Assembly: GCA_019428955.1 (NCBI GenBank)
Contig: JAHYJF010000003.1
Span: 1-35,983 of the forward strand
DNA length: 35,983 bases
From: Burkholderiaceae bacterium
GTDB lineage: Bacteria; Pseudomonadota; Gammaproteobacteria; Burkholderiales; Burkholderiaceae_E
Direction of reading: 5' to 3'
In this document: positions 9,506 through 19,552 of the stretch, in pieces
How positions within the stretch are numbered: position 1 is the first letter of the stretch
Layout: the number at the start of each line of letters is the position of its first letter
Notes under the pieces: model-generated
Told to the model about the DNA's origin: nothing
The model's database searches: none
What the model saw: the letters and a program-made list of their open reading frames with translations, nothing else
Position numbers and translations under genes: made by a program

Positions 9506-11625
9506 TTCCGCCGGCGACGGGCCTCCTTGGGGTCCTCCGCGGCGGCGGCGGCCCGTAGCCCTGCAGCCCGGTCGACCGGCACCGCGACGCTCACCGGGGT
9601 GCCGACTGGCGGATGGAGTTCGGGCGGAAAGACCGCCAGTTTCTGCACGCCAGCCAGCTTGGCGCCACGGTCCGGTTCGAGGCCGCGGCGGTTGGTGCCG
9701 CCGGGCGGGCGCAGAGCCACCCCATCTATGATCTCGAGGTCGAACCACCAGCGCTTGACCCCGTTGATCGCGCCGGCGCCGATCTCGTCATCGTGGGCGA
9801 TCAGCCACGGGTGCTGCTCGGGGTGATCGATCGCCAGCCAGAGCAGGCGCCGTGATTCCTCGAGGTCCTCGCGGTTGTAGGGGCAGGTCTTCATGCACCG
9901 GCCGCAGGCCGAGCCGCGCAGGTTGGTCAGGCGGTACTTGGCACAGCGCTCGACGTCCGGCTTCCAGATCTCGTAACCGTTGTACATCCGCTTGGGACCG
10001 AACGAAATCGCGTTGCAGGGACACTCGCGGGCGCACTTGCGGCACAGTTCACAGAAGCTCTGCAAGCCGAAGTCGATCGGCCGGTCGGCAGTGAGTGGCA
10101 GGTCGGTGGTGACCAGCACCGATTTGGAGCGCGGCCCGATGAACGGATTGAGCACCAACTCGCCGATGCGCGGCAACTCTCCCAGCCCGGCCATCAGCAC
10201 CGCCGGGAGATGGAGCACTTCGGAGTGGGCGCTGGTATGGGAGCGGGCGCTCACGCCCAGGCGCTGCAAATGGGCGGCGATCACCCCGGCGACCAAGGCA
10301 CCGCGCAGGTAGGCCCGCATCGACTGGGCGCCAGAAATCCAGTCGTCGCCCGAAGCGCCCTCCATGGTCTCGAAGCCCTGGTCGAGCAGGATCACCAGCG
10401 CGAAGCGGTGGTAGGCCGCGATCGGCGCGCCGGTTTCATCGTGCGAGTAATACATCCAGGGCTCGGCGCGACAGACGCCGACCAGGTCGGCGCCCAGGAA
10501 GTAGGCCAGGGCCTTGAGCGCAGCGGCATTGCGCTCCGGGTCGTCCAGCTTGGGATCGAAGGTGGCGGGCGGTGCCGGCCCCCGGCCGCCCTGCAAAGGC
10601 ACCATGGCCCTGATCGGTGGGGTCATCGCCAACGCCAACGGGTGCTTGGTGGCGAACCGGCCCCGCTCAGCCTGGGCTTTGGGGCCGAGGTCCCCCGCGA
10701 GCCCGCGGGTAAAGAAGTCGGAGCGCTTGGTTACGCGTTGGATCTCGTCGCGCAGCACCAGCGTGGTCGGCTCGTCGACCCGGCGGATGCGCTCCATCGG
10801 GTAGCGCCCGAGGTGCAGCGCCCGGCTCGCCAGTTCCTCGTCCCACCACGACGGCCTGGTTCCGCCAGCGCCGTCGCGGGCTGCCTGGTCGGGAAAATCG
10901 GGCGTTGCGTCGGCCGCTAGCGGCAGGTCGCAGGCCATCGCGTAGTCGGTGGTGACCACCGCTATCCTGAAGCCGCGGCGCACCATCGGCGCCCGCAATT
11001 GCCCACCGTCGGCACTGGCGCGCGCCACGCCGGCACGCTGCGCGAGCCGTTCGATCATCAGGTTCTGGTCGAGCGCCACGTGACCGCGCGCGGCGTAGCC
11101 CAGCGCGCGCAGGTAGCCCGCCAGCACCACCGCGGTCTCGGCGCAGCGCAGGTCGGTCCAGGCCGCATTGCTGCCGGCGATCCACGACCAACCCGGAGCC
11201 CCCGGGGCGGGCTCGGGACCGAACTCGACCAGGAAGACCAGCGCATGGGTGGCCGCGCTGGCCGGCGCTGTGGTCCAGTCCGAAGGCTCGAGCTCACAGA
11301 CCCCGGCGCTGGTCGCATCCAGGAAGTAGGCGCTCGCTTTCAGGTTGTTGGCCCGCGCCTCGAGGTCGGCCGGCACCTGCCCCGGCTGCGGCGCTGCGAC
11401 GCCATCCAGCAGGGACAGGAACAGCTCGCGATAGGGCGGAAAGACCGCCGCAATCGCTGCGTCACCGGGCGCCGCAGCGTCGCCCGGCTGGCTGGCGGCG
11501 AGGATCGGCGCAGCCCGCTCGCGTGCCAGCCGCTCGGTGGGCAGCGGCCCGAGATGGAAGGGACGCTCGCTGTTAGAATGCCGTCGCGGCACCGGGCTGG
11601 TTCCTGCAGTTATGGACTCGGTCAA
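9502..11625 (-). CDS. Reductive dehalogenase (RdhA)-like cobalamin / 2x[4Fe-4S] protein
   Basis: 707 aa from a TTG start at 11625 (GTG at 11592 also possible). C-terminal half: [70 protein letters not shown]...[25 protein letters not shown]-terminal half shows a similar [16 protein letters not shown] / [17 protein letters not shown] pattern. Confidence 0.82.
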
Positions 11626-11633
11626 ACCTGACC
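11620..11633. promoter_or_regulatory. Short dyad GGTCA-aacc-TGACC between RdhA-like gene and divergent response regulator
   Basis: Perfect 5-bp inverted repeat, 4-nt spacer, overlapping the TTG start candidate. Confidence 0.3.
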
Positions 11634-11671
11634 AAATGGTTAGTACTGGTTCGAATTGCTAAAATGATTAC

Positions 11672-12358
11672 ATGCGCGTAGCAATAATAGACGACCATCC
11701 GATCGTACTGAAGGCCGTTTCTGACACGGTGTCCTACATTGATCGCGACTGCATCGTCGAGTCGTTCGGTGATCTCGAGTCGTTCCTGGCGGCCCGCGAG
11801 GCCGCGCCCGACCCCAACATGGTGCTGCTCGACCTGATCCTGCCGGGCTACGAAGGCGTCGAATCGGTCCTGCGCTGTCGCGAGTCCTGCCCCGACGTGC
11901 CGATCGTGGTCTTCTCGGGGATTACCGAACCGTCGACCGTGATGGCCGCGCTCGATGCCGGCGCCATGAGCGTGATCGCGAAGACCGCGTCCAGCAGTGA
12001 CCTGATCCGGGCGATCAGCATTGTCCTCGGTGGTGGCTACTATGTGCCGGAGGAGGCTTTGGGCGGTAGCGAGCTTGGCCCCGATTCGGCCAACGGCGCC
12101 GTCCACAACCTCGGACGAGTTTCCAACCGCAAGGCGATGGAAGGGCTCACCGAACGCCAGCAGCACGTCCTGCGGCTGCTCCTGCGCGGCGCGCCCAACA
12201 AGCGCATCGGGGCCGAATTGCAGCTCTCCGAGAACACCGTCAAATCCCATGTCAGCGCGATTCTGCGCACGCTGGGCGTGCGCAATCGCACCGAGGCGGT
12301 GCTCGCGGCCCACCGCCTGAACCTCAGCCACCAGTTGGGCGTTCCCATCGAGCACTGA
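11672..12358 (+). CDS. Two-component response regulator, NarL/LuxR family (orphan in this window)
   Basis: Receiver MRVAIIDDHPIVL...VLLDLILPGYEG...IAKTAS and LuxR HTH LTERQQHVLRLLLRGAPNKRIGAELQLSENTVKSHVSAILRTLGVRNRTEAV; no histidine kinase adjacent. Confidence 0.93.
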   Translation: MRVAIIDDHPIVLKAVSDTVSYIDRDCIVESFGDLESFLAAREAAPDPNMVLLDLILPGYEGVESVLRCRESCPDVPIVVFSGITEPSTVMAALDAGAMSVIAKTASSSDLIRAISIVLGGGYYVPEEALGGSELGPDSANGAVHNLGRVSNRKAMEGLTERQQHVLRLLLRGAPNKRIGAELQLSENTVKSHVSAILRTLGVRNRTEAVLAAHRLNLSHQLGVPIEH

Positions 12359-12367
12359 GTGGCCATT

Positions 12368-12389
12368 GCGCCGGCGAGCGCGCCGGCGC
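12368..12389. terminator. GC-rich perfect hairpin between convergent genes (possible bidirectional terminator, no T tract)
   Basis: GCGCCGGCG-agcg-CGCCGGCGC, 9-bp stem, located between convergent stops at 12358 and 12404. Confidence 0.4.
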
Positions 12390-12403
12390 GGCCTCCAACT
12401 GCC

Positions 12404-13183
12404 TCAGCCGCGCCCGACGAAGGGCATCCTGGTGGCCATGATGGTCATGAACAGCACGTTGGTATCGAGCGGCAGGTTGGCCATCTGCAATACCGCCCGG
12501 CCGACCAGGGTGACATCGATCTGGGGCTCGGGACGAACGCTACCGTCGGGCTGGGCGACCCCCTGCTTCATGCGCTCGGTCATCTCGGTGGCGGCATTGC
12601 CGATGTCGATCTGTCCGCAGGCGATATCAAAATTGCGCCCGTCGAGCGCCGCCGAGCGGGTCAGACCGGTCACGCCGTGCTTGGTCGCCGTGTAGGGCGC
12701 GGAGTTGGGCCGCGGCGCGTGCGCCGAGATCGACCCGTTGTTGATTATCCGTCCACCGCGCGGGACTTGTTTCTTCATCAGACGGAACGCTTCCTGGGTG
12801 CAGAGAAAGGTCCCGGTCAGGTTGGCCGCGACCACTGCCTGCCACTGCTCGAAACTGAGTTCCTCGAGGGGTACCGCCGGGGCCCCCCTGCCGGCATTGT
12901 TGAATAGCACGTCGAGGCGGCCGAACACTTCTTCGGTGCGCGCGAACAGTGCTCGCACCGAGGTTGGGTCGCCCACGTCGGTGGCGACCGCCAGAGTCCG
13001 GTCGGCCGGCAAGCCAGCATCGGCAATGACCCGCTCGAGCGCCTCGCGACGGCGCCCCGCCAGAACCACCCGGAAACCATCGCCGAGCAGGGCCAGCGTT
13101 GCCGCCCGCCCAATGCCGGTGCCGGCGCCGGTCACCAATGCCACCCGATCAGTGCTCGCCCCGGTCCCTTCGTGCTCGCTCAT
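12404..13183 (-). CDS. SDR family NAD(P)-dependent oxidoreductase
   Basis: [35 protein letters not shown]. Confidence 0.93.
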   Translation of the reverse strand: MSEHEGTGASTDRVALVTGAGTGIGRAATLALLGDGFRVVLAGRRREALERVIADAGLPADRTLAVATDVGDPTSVRALFARTEEVFGRLDVLFNNAGRGAPAVPLEELSFEQWQAVVAANLTGTFLCTQEAFRLMKKQVPRGGRIINNGSISAHAPRPNSAPYTATKHGVTGLTRSAALDGRNFDIACGQIDIGNAATEMTERMKQGVAQPDGSVRPEPQIDVTLVGRAVLQMANLPLDTNVLFMTIMATRMPFVGRG

Positions 13184-13299
13184 GTCGTCTACCTCCGCGC
13201 TGGCAGCGGCGCCGACCCATGCGCCTTTGCCCAGATGTCACAATACCGATTTTGGATGGTAGCGCAAAGCTTGCGGTGCCGAATCGCGCGGAGCAGAAG

Positions 13300-14652
13300 A
13301 TGACTGAATACGACTATGACCTGTTCACGATCGGTGCCGGCTCCGGCGGGGTGCGCGCGAGCCGCTTCGCCGCCCAGCTCGGCGCCCGCGTGGCGGTGGC
13401 CGAGGACCGTGACCTGGGCGGTACCTGCGTCAATGTCGGCTGTGTCCCCAAGAAACTGCTTTCCTACGCTGCCCACTACCACGGTGACTTCGAGGATGCC
13501 GCGGGCTTCGGCTGGAGCGTGCCGCCGGCCGAGTTCGACTGGCCGACGCTGATCGCCAACAAGGACCGCGAGATCGCCCGGCTCAACGGGGTCTACGAAG
13601 AGATCCTCGGCGATGCCGGCGTGACGCTGCTGCGCGGTCGCGCCACCGTGCTCGACGCCCACACCGTGGCAATCGGCGATCAGCAGATCAGCGCCCGGCA
13701 CATCCTGGTGGCCACCGGCGGTCGACCGACCAAACCCGATTTGCCGGGAATCGAACACGCGATCACTTCCGACGAGGCCTTTCATCTCGCCGCCCTGCCC
13801 CGGCGCGTGCTGATCTACGGCGGTGGCTATATCGCCGTCGAGTTCGCATCGATCTTTGCCGGGCTCGGCGTGGAGGTAACGCTGGTCTACCGGGGCGCGC
13901 AGATCCTGCGCGGCTTCGACAGCGACCTGGGCGCGACCCTGGCCGCCGAAATGGTCAGGAATGGAGTGGCGATCCGGCTGCAGACGCAATTGCAGGGGAT
14001 CGTGCGCGACGCCGCGGGCCTGACGGTCAGTCTTGACGACGGCACCGAGCTCACCGTCGACAGCGTGCTCGCGGCCACCGGCCGCTCGCCCAATACCGTC
14101 GGGCTCGGGCTGGAAGCCGCCGGGGTCGGGCTGGACCAACGCGGCGCCGTTCGCGTCGCCGCCGACTACCGCAGCAATATCCCGTCGATCCTCGCGATCG
14201 GCGACGTCATCGACCGGGTACAACTGACCCCGGTGGCGCTGGCCGAGGGCGTGTATGTCGCCGAGCTGCTGTTTGGCGCTGGCCGAGCGCCCATCAACTA
14301 CGAGAACATCGCCACCGCGGTGTTCAGCCACCCCAACGTCGGCACGGTGGGGCTGAGCGAAGCGCAGGCGCTCGCGCGCGGCGCGGTGCGGATCTTCCGT
14401 TCACGCTTCCGCGCGCTGCGCCACACGCTTTCCGGACGCGACGAACAGACCTTGATGAAAATCGTCGTCGATGCCGCCAGCGACCGCGTGCTCGGCGTCC
14501 ACATGGTGGGACCGGACGCGGGCGAGATCATCCAGGGGTTTGCCGTGGCCTTGCAGTGCGGCGCGACCAAGGCACAGTTCGACGCCACGATCGGGATTCA
14601 CCCCACCTCGGCGGAGGAATTCGTAACCATGAGAACGCCGGTCACGCCCTGA
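13300..14652 (+). CDS. gor: Glutathione-disulfide reductase
   Basis: [40 protein letters not shown] redox-active disulfide, C-terminal [13 protein letters not shown]. Confidence 0.93.
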   Translation: MTEYDYDLFTIGAGSGGVRASRFAAQLGARVAVAEDRDLGGTCVNVGCVPKKLLSYAAHYHGDFEDAAGFGWSVPPAEFDWPTLIANKDREIARLNGVYEEILGDAGVTLLRGRATVLDAHTVAIGDQQISARHILVATGGRPTKPDLPGIEHAITSDEAFHLAALPRRVLIYGGGYIAVEFASIFAGLGVEVTLVYRGAQILRGFDSDLGATLAAEMVRNGVAIRLQTQLQGIVRDAAGLTVSLDDGTELTVDSVLAATGRSPNTVGLGLEAAGVGLDQRGAVRVAADYRSNIPSILAIGDVIDRVQLTPVALAEGVYVAELLFGAGRAPINYENIATAVFSHPNVGTVGLSEAQALARGAVRIFRSRFRALRHTLSGRDEQTLMKIVVDAASDRVLGVHMVGPDAGEIIQGFAVALQCGATKAQFDATIGIHPTSAEEFVTMRTPVTP

Positions 14653-14660
14653 GGGCAAGC

Positions 14661-15260
14661 CTAATGGCGCTCGCTGCGCCCGGGTAGAGTGCGCAGCCGC
14701 TCATGGAAGCTGAAGGCCGCCTCGATCATCGCCTCGATCAGTTCCTGGCGGTGTTCCGGGGCGACCGCGGCGCTCACCTCACCGGTCTCGAAATCGATTT
14801 CCTCGGCCAGAGTTTCGAACGGCTCGAACAGCGCGCCGGTATCCTCGGCCTCTTCCAACTGGTCCCAGACCTCGGGGTGCACCGTTATGCCGCGCAGGAA
14901 CCCGACCGCCCAGAGGTTGCCCTGCGGGGTGCCGTCGTCGTCGTGCATCAGGATCGGCGCAAAGCCCTCGCCAGCCGACAGCGCTTCGGCGACCGACATC
15001 AGGTGGCGCTCGAGCAATTCCTTGAACTCGCGACCTTCGTCCTCGGAGCTGAAAACCGGCTCCTCGTCATCGTCGAGGCCGAGAATCTCGGGCAGCAACT
15101 CCTCGACATCGATGTCATCAGGGGTGCAGGCGACGGCCGCCATGAAGCCGTCGAGCTCCTCCAGGAGCATGGCGGTATCGGGGCTGAGGGCATCGAGGAA
15201 ACCGTCGACGCGATTGAGATCGTCGTCGCCGAGCGGCTGGGCGGAGCTGGTGGTATTCAT
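14661..15260 (-). CDS. UPF0149 / YgfB-YecA family protein
   Basis: 199 aa from MNTTSSAQPLGDDDLNRVDGFLDAL; LEELDGFMAAVACTPDDI, acidic EEDxE region, GFLRGI. Confidence 0.8.
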   Translation of the reverse strand: MNTTSSAQPLGDDDLNRVDGFLDALSPDTAMLLEELDGFMAAVACTPDDIDVEELLPEILGLDDDEEPVFSSEDEGREFKELLERHLMSVAEALSAGEGFAPILMHDDDGTPQGNLWAVGFLRGITVHPEVWDQLEEAEDTGALFEPFETLAEEIDFETGEVSAAVAPEHRQELIEAMIEAAFSFHERLRTLPGRSERH

Positions 15261-15404
15261 CGGGCAATTATAGTCGGCTTCAAAGCGCCAACCAATGCCT
15301 GAACGAGCACCTCGAGGGGGCTGCGCCGGGGCGCTTCCCAAGTTATCATCTGCCGTGATCGCACCAACCAGGTGGCACGCGGCACGCCGGGAGGAAGAGC
15401 GCAT

Positions 15405-16018
15405 ATGACCGAACCGAAAGGCCTCGAGCGCCTGCTCGAAAACAACCGCGGCTGGGTTGTCGAGCGCCTTAGTCATGATCCGCGATTCTTCTCGCGCCTT
15501 TCGGGCCAGCAGGCGCCGGAATTCCTGTGGATCGGGTGCTCCGACTCGCGGGTGCCGGCCAACCAGATCACCGGGCTCGATCCCGGCGAGGTATTCGTGC
15601 ACCGCAACGTCGCCAACGTGGTGGCCCATCCGACCTCAACCTGCTCTCGGTGCTCCAGTTCGGGATCGACGTACTGCGCATCCGGCACATCATCGTCTGC
15701 GGCCACTACGGCTGCGCCGGAATCCATGCCGCGATCACCGGCACCAGGGTCGGGCTGGCCGGCAACTGGCTGCGCCACGTTGCCGATATCGCCGAACGCC
15801 ATGAGGATGAACTCGCCGCGCTCCCGCTAGCCGAACGACTCCGGCTGATGTGCCGGCTCAACGTCGCGGAGCAGGTGCGCAACGTGGTCCGCAGCTCGGT
15901 GGTGGGCGACGCCTGGGCCCGCGGCCAGTCGCTGAGCGTGAACGGCCTGGTCTACGATCTGCACGACGGCATCCTCCACGACCTCGGCATCACGGTGAGC
16001 GGGCCGGTCGCGAGGTAG
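15405..16018 (+). pseudogene. can: Beta-carbonic anhydrase, split by a single-nucleotide frameshift near 15630
   Basis: Frame 1: MTEPKGLERLLENNRGWVVERL...LWIGCSDSRVPANQITGLDPGEVFVHRNVANVVAH, then a different frame continues: DLNLLSVLQFGIDVLRIRHIIVCGHYGCAGI...VNGLVYDLHDGILHDLGI. One missing base restores a complete beta-CA (CSDSR, HxxC). Confidence 0.9.
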
Positions 16019-16064
16019 CCGGGCGCCGCGCCTCGTGCCACTCGCTGGGACTCGCGGCGGCGCG

Positions 16065-18215
16065 TCACCACATCCCGCGCATCGTCGCGGCGACGTCGAG
16101 CGGGGCGCCGGCCGGCGCCCCCAGCTCCCGGTCAGGATCGGTGACGGCCGGTGCGACGGTCTCGAAACAGCCCAGCACTGCCGGGGTGAGGAAGCGGCTG
16201 CGGGCGCCGTGCACGTAGGCGCCCCCCAGGCGCGGCTGGTGGGTGACGTAGTAGCGCAGCGGCTCGATCAGGTGGAGCCGGTCGCGCGCCCGGGTGATCG
16301 CCACGTAGAGCAGGCGGCGCTCCTCCTCGATCGCCGCGGCGTTCCCCGCGGTAAACTCGTTGGGAAAATTGCCGTCGGCGACGTTGAGCACGTAGACCGA
16401 GTCCCACTCCTGCCCCTTGGCCGAGTGCACCGTCGAGAGAATCAGGTAGTCCTCGTCGCGCAGCGGATCGCCGGCGAGATCTCCGCTCGCCTGGGGCGGA
16501 TCCAGCGTCAGCTCGGTGAGGAAACGCTCGCGGCAGGCGAACTCTCCCGAGATGTTGGCCAGCATGTCGAGGTCCGCGGCGCGCACCCCGGCGTCGTCAT
16601 AGCACCGCTCGAGCAGCGGCTGGTACCAGCGCCGGACTTGTGCGACCTGTCCCGGCCAGGGCGTGGCCGGATCGACCAGAACCGTCATCAATCGCGCGAA
16701 ACCCTGCCACTGCTCGCCGTCGGTGGCCGGCGCCGCGAAGCTCGCCAGGGCCGCAAACGTTGCCCTGGGGCGCGGCTCGGCCGCAGCATCCAGCGACGGA
16801 GCGGGCGCGGCAGCAGCGAGATGCTCGAGGCAGCGCTGCGCGCTCCTGGGGCCAACGCCGGCCATCAGCTGCAGGGCACGAAATGCCGCGATGCCGTTCC
16901 TGGGGTTGTCGGCCCAGCGCAGCACGGCGAGCAGATCCTTGACATGGGCGCTCTCGAGAAATTTCAGCCCGCCGTATTTGACGAAGGGAATGTTGGAGCG
17001 CAGCAATTCGACTTCGAGCACGTCGCTGTGGTGGCTACTGCGAAACAGCACCGCCTGGCGGCGCAGCGCGGTCCCGGCCTCGCGCGCCTCGAGCACTTCG
17101 CGGATCACATACTCGGCCTGGGCCCGGTCGTCGAGCACCGTGGCCAGCCGCGGCGACACACCCTTGCCCAGAACCCGCGCGGCGCGCAAAGTCTTGGGGT
17201 ATTGTCGTGAGCCTTCGGCGATCAGCGCGTTGGCGGCATCGAGCACGGCCTGCACCGAGCGGTAGTTCTCCTCAAGGGTCACGCGCCGCGCGGGCGGTGC
17301 GAAGTTCTCCGGGAATGCCAGGATATTGCCGACGTCGGCGGCGCGAAAGCGATAGATCGACTGGGCGTCATCGCCGACCACCGTGACGCCGGCGCCATCG
17401 GGCTTGATCGCCAGCAGGATGCTGGCCTGCAACGCGTTGGTGTCCTGGTACTCGTCGACCAGCACGTGATCGAAACGCGCGCCAATCTCACGGGCCACCG
17501 CCTGGTCCTGCACCCCCGCATGCCACCACAGCAGCAGGTCGTCGTAATCGAGCACGCCGTGCACTTGCTTGCGCTCGACGTAGCCGCGAAACAGCTGCTG
17601 CAGCTGGGCGAGCCACTGGCGGCACCAGGGGTAGTGCTCGTCGAGCACCTGCTCGAGCGGCCAGCCGGTGTTGACCCGGTAGGAATAGATTGCCAGGCAG
17701 GCGTCCTTGCGCGGGAAACGCCGCCGCTCGGAGGAGAAGCCGCAGTCGTGGCGGACCACATCGAGCAGATCGGCGGAATCGCCCCGGTCGAGAATCCCGA
17801 AACCGGGATCGAGTCCGAGGCGCGCGGCGTAATGGCGCAGGAGGCGCGCCCCGATGGCGTGAAAGGTTCCGGCCCAGCGCAGGCGAACCGTGGCGGCGTG
17901 GTTGCCACCGTGGCGCTCAGTCAGCGCCTGGAACACCAGCCGCTCGGCGCGCCTGATCATTTCCTGAGCCGCCCGCCGACTGAAGGTGAGCAGCAGGATC
18001 CGGTCGGGGTCGACTCCCGCCATCACCAGGTGCGCCACCCGGTGTGCCAGCGTCGCGGTCTTGCCGGTTCCGGCGCCCGCGATCACCAGCAGCGGACCGG
18101 CCGCGAAATTGCCCTGGTCATCGACCTCGCCCCAAGTGGCGGCGAGTCGCTGCTGCGGGTTCAGCCGTTCAAGCCAAAGCGGCGTTGTGGCTGGTGATTG
18201 CTTGACTCCTGGCAT
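16065..18215 (-). CDS. UvrD/Rep-family ATP-dependent DNA helicase
   Basis: LNPQQRLAATW, VIAGAGTGKTATLAHRV, LLTFSRRAAQEMIRRAE, VDEYQDTN, VGDDAQSIYRFRAAD, STVHSAKGQEWDSVYVLNVADGNFP, LLYVAITRARDRLHL. Confidence 0.95.
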   Translation of the reverse strand: MPGVKQSPATTPLWLERLNPQQRLAATWGEVDDQGNFAAGPLLVIAGAGTGKTATLAHRVAHLVMAGVDPDRILLLTFSRRAAQEMIRRAERLVFQALTERHGGNHAATVRLRWAGTFHAIGARLLRHYAARLGLDPGFGILDRGDSADLLDVVRHDCGFSSERRRFPRKDACLAIYSYRVNTGWPLEQVLDEHYPWCRQWLAQLQQLFRGYVERKQVHGVLDYDDLLLWWHAGVQDQAVAREIGARFDHVLVDEYQDTNALQASILLAIKPDGAGVTVVGDDAQSIYRFRAADVGNILAFPENFAPPARRVTLEENYRSVQAVLDAANALIAEGSRQYPKTLRAARVLGKGVSPRLATVLDDRAQAEYVIREVLEAREAGTALRRQAVLFRSSHHSDVLEVELLRSNIPFVKYGGLKFLESAHVKDLLAVLRWADNPRNGIAAFRALQLMAGVGPRSAQRCLEHLAAAAPAPSLDAAAEPRPRATFAALASFAAPATDGEQWQGFARLMTVLVDPATPWPGQVAQVRRWYQPLLERCYDDAGVRAADLDMLANISGEFACRERFLTELTLDPPQASGDLAGDPLRDEDYLILSTVHSAKGQEWDSVYVLNVADGNFPNEFTAGNAAAIEEERRLLYVAITRARDRLHLIEPLRYYVTHQPRLGGAYVHGARSRFLTPAVLGCFETVAPAVTDPDRELGAPAGAPLDVAATMRGMW

Positions 18216-18236
18216 GGATGCAGTCTAGCCCAAAGA

Positions 18237-18252
18237 CTGTATATACATCCAG
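18237..18252. promoter_or_regulatory. LexA (SOS) box CTGTATATACATCCAG
   Basis: Exact CTG-N10-CAG with AT-rich core, 22 bp upstream of the UvrD-like helicase start. Confidence 0.8.
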
Positions 18253-18322
18253 ACCAAAGGGTCGGCAAAGCCTCCCAGATCGGTCATAATGGACTATCTG
18301 CAATCGGAATCAGGGAGGAGCC

Positions 18323-19183
18323 ATGGCCACATTCAAGAAGGTCCTCGCGCTGGTCAACGATAGCGAGCGCTCCCGCGCCACTCTCGGGTTAGCCGCCCGG
18401 GTCGCGCGCGATCATGACGCCGGCCTGACCGCGCTCTACTGCGTGGAACAATCGCGCCACGCGCCCTACCTCGATCGCTCGATGACCAACACCTTGGTGG
18501 CCTTCGAGCGGCGCCGCGTGAACGCCGAGGAGTTGGTTGCCGATGTCGCGGAATCCGCGGGCACCACTATCAAATTCATCGCCGACGACGGTGATCCGGC
18601 GACCATCGCAGTGCGCGCCGGGCGCCTTCACGACCTGGTGGTGATCGGGCAATGGAACGCCGAGGATTCCGGATCGACGCCGGCCGACCTGTCCTACCGC
18701 CTGCTCATGGGAGCGGGCCGGCCAGTGCTTTTCGTGCCCCATTCGGGAGATTTCCAGGAATGTGGAATCAGGGTGCTGATCTCCTGGAACGCGAATCGGG
18801 AAAGCGCCCGCGCCGTCAGCGACGCACTGCCGATACTGTCACGGGCCAGCTTTGTCGAAGCGATCCAGTTCTCGAGTAATGGTGCCGGCGCCGGCGACGA
18901 CGAGCGCCTCGGAGGCCTGAGCGCCTACCTCGCCGCCCACGGAATCAACGCGGAAACCACCCGCCAGGTGCCGTCCAACCCGTCGATCAGCGAACGCATC
19001 CTGTCTCCCACCAACGTCGACGCGTCTTTCGCCGAGATGCTGCTGTCGCACGCCGCCGATCTCGGCGCCGACCTGGTGGTGATGGGGGGCTACGGGCACT
19101 CCCGTGGCTTCGAGCTGATCCTGGGCGGGATGACCCGCACTTTCCTGGCGTCGATGCCGATACCGGTGCTGATGTCCCACTAG
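18323..19183 (+). CDS. Tandem universal stress protein (UspA family)
   Basis: 286 aa; FKKVLALVNDSERSRATLGLAARVARDHDAGLTALYCVE and C-terminal GADLVVMGGYGHSRGFELILGGMTRTFLASMPIPVLMSH. Confidence 0.9.
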   Translation: MATFKKVLALVNDSERSRATLGLAARVARDHDAGLTALYCVEQSRHAPYLDRSMTNTLVAFERRRVNAEELVADVAESAGTTIKFIADDGDPATIAVRAGRLHDLVVIGQWNAEDSGSTPADLSYRLLMGAGRPVLFVPHSGDFQECGIRVLISWNANRESARAVSDALPILSRASFVEAIQFSSNGAGAGDDERLGGLSAYLAAHGINAETTRQVPSNPSISERILSPTNVDASFAEMLLSHAADLGADLVVMGGYGHSRGFELILGGMTRTFLASMPIPVLMSH

Positions 19184-19236
19184 GAAAGGCCGCGCGGCTG
19201 GGCTGACCCGCGGCAGAATCGCGGCAGCACGCGCGG

Positions 19237-19552
19237 CTAGCGTTCGCTTACCGGCAGCGGCGCCAGGGGCTTGATCTCTTTTATGCAAATCGTCGAACGC
19301 ACGCCGGCGACGCCGCTGACGTGCAGCAGGCGATCGGTCAGGAAGCTCGACAACTCCTTGAGGTCGCGGGCCACAGCCTTGAGCGGGTAATTGAAATCGC
19401 CCGAGATCGTGTAGCACTCGACGATCTCCGGGAAACTGCGAATCTGGCGCTCCAGTTCGCGCTCGCGCGTGGACTGCTCGCGGTCGACCGACAGGCTCAC
19501 GAACGCCACCACTCCGTAGCCCAGCGCCTGCGGATCGAGCAGCGCGGCATTG
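19237..19552 (-). pseudogene. Lrp/AsnC family regulator, C-terminal ligand-binding domain only (HTH missing)
   Basis: Reverse frame: ALLDPQALGYGVVAFVSLSVDREQSTRERELERQIRSFPEIVECYTISGDFNYPLKAVARDLKELSSFLTDRLLHVSGVAGVRSTICIKEIKPLAPLPVSER; homology ends at the junction near 19545 and no HTH precedes it. Confidence 0.85.
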
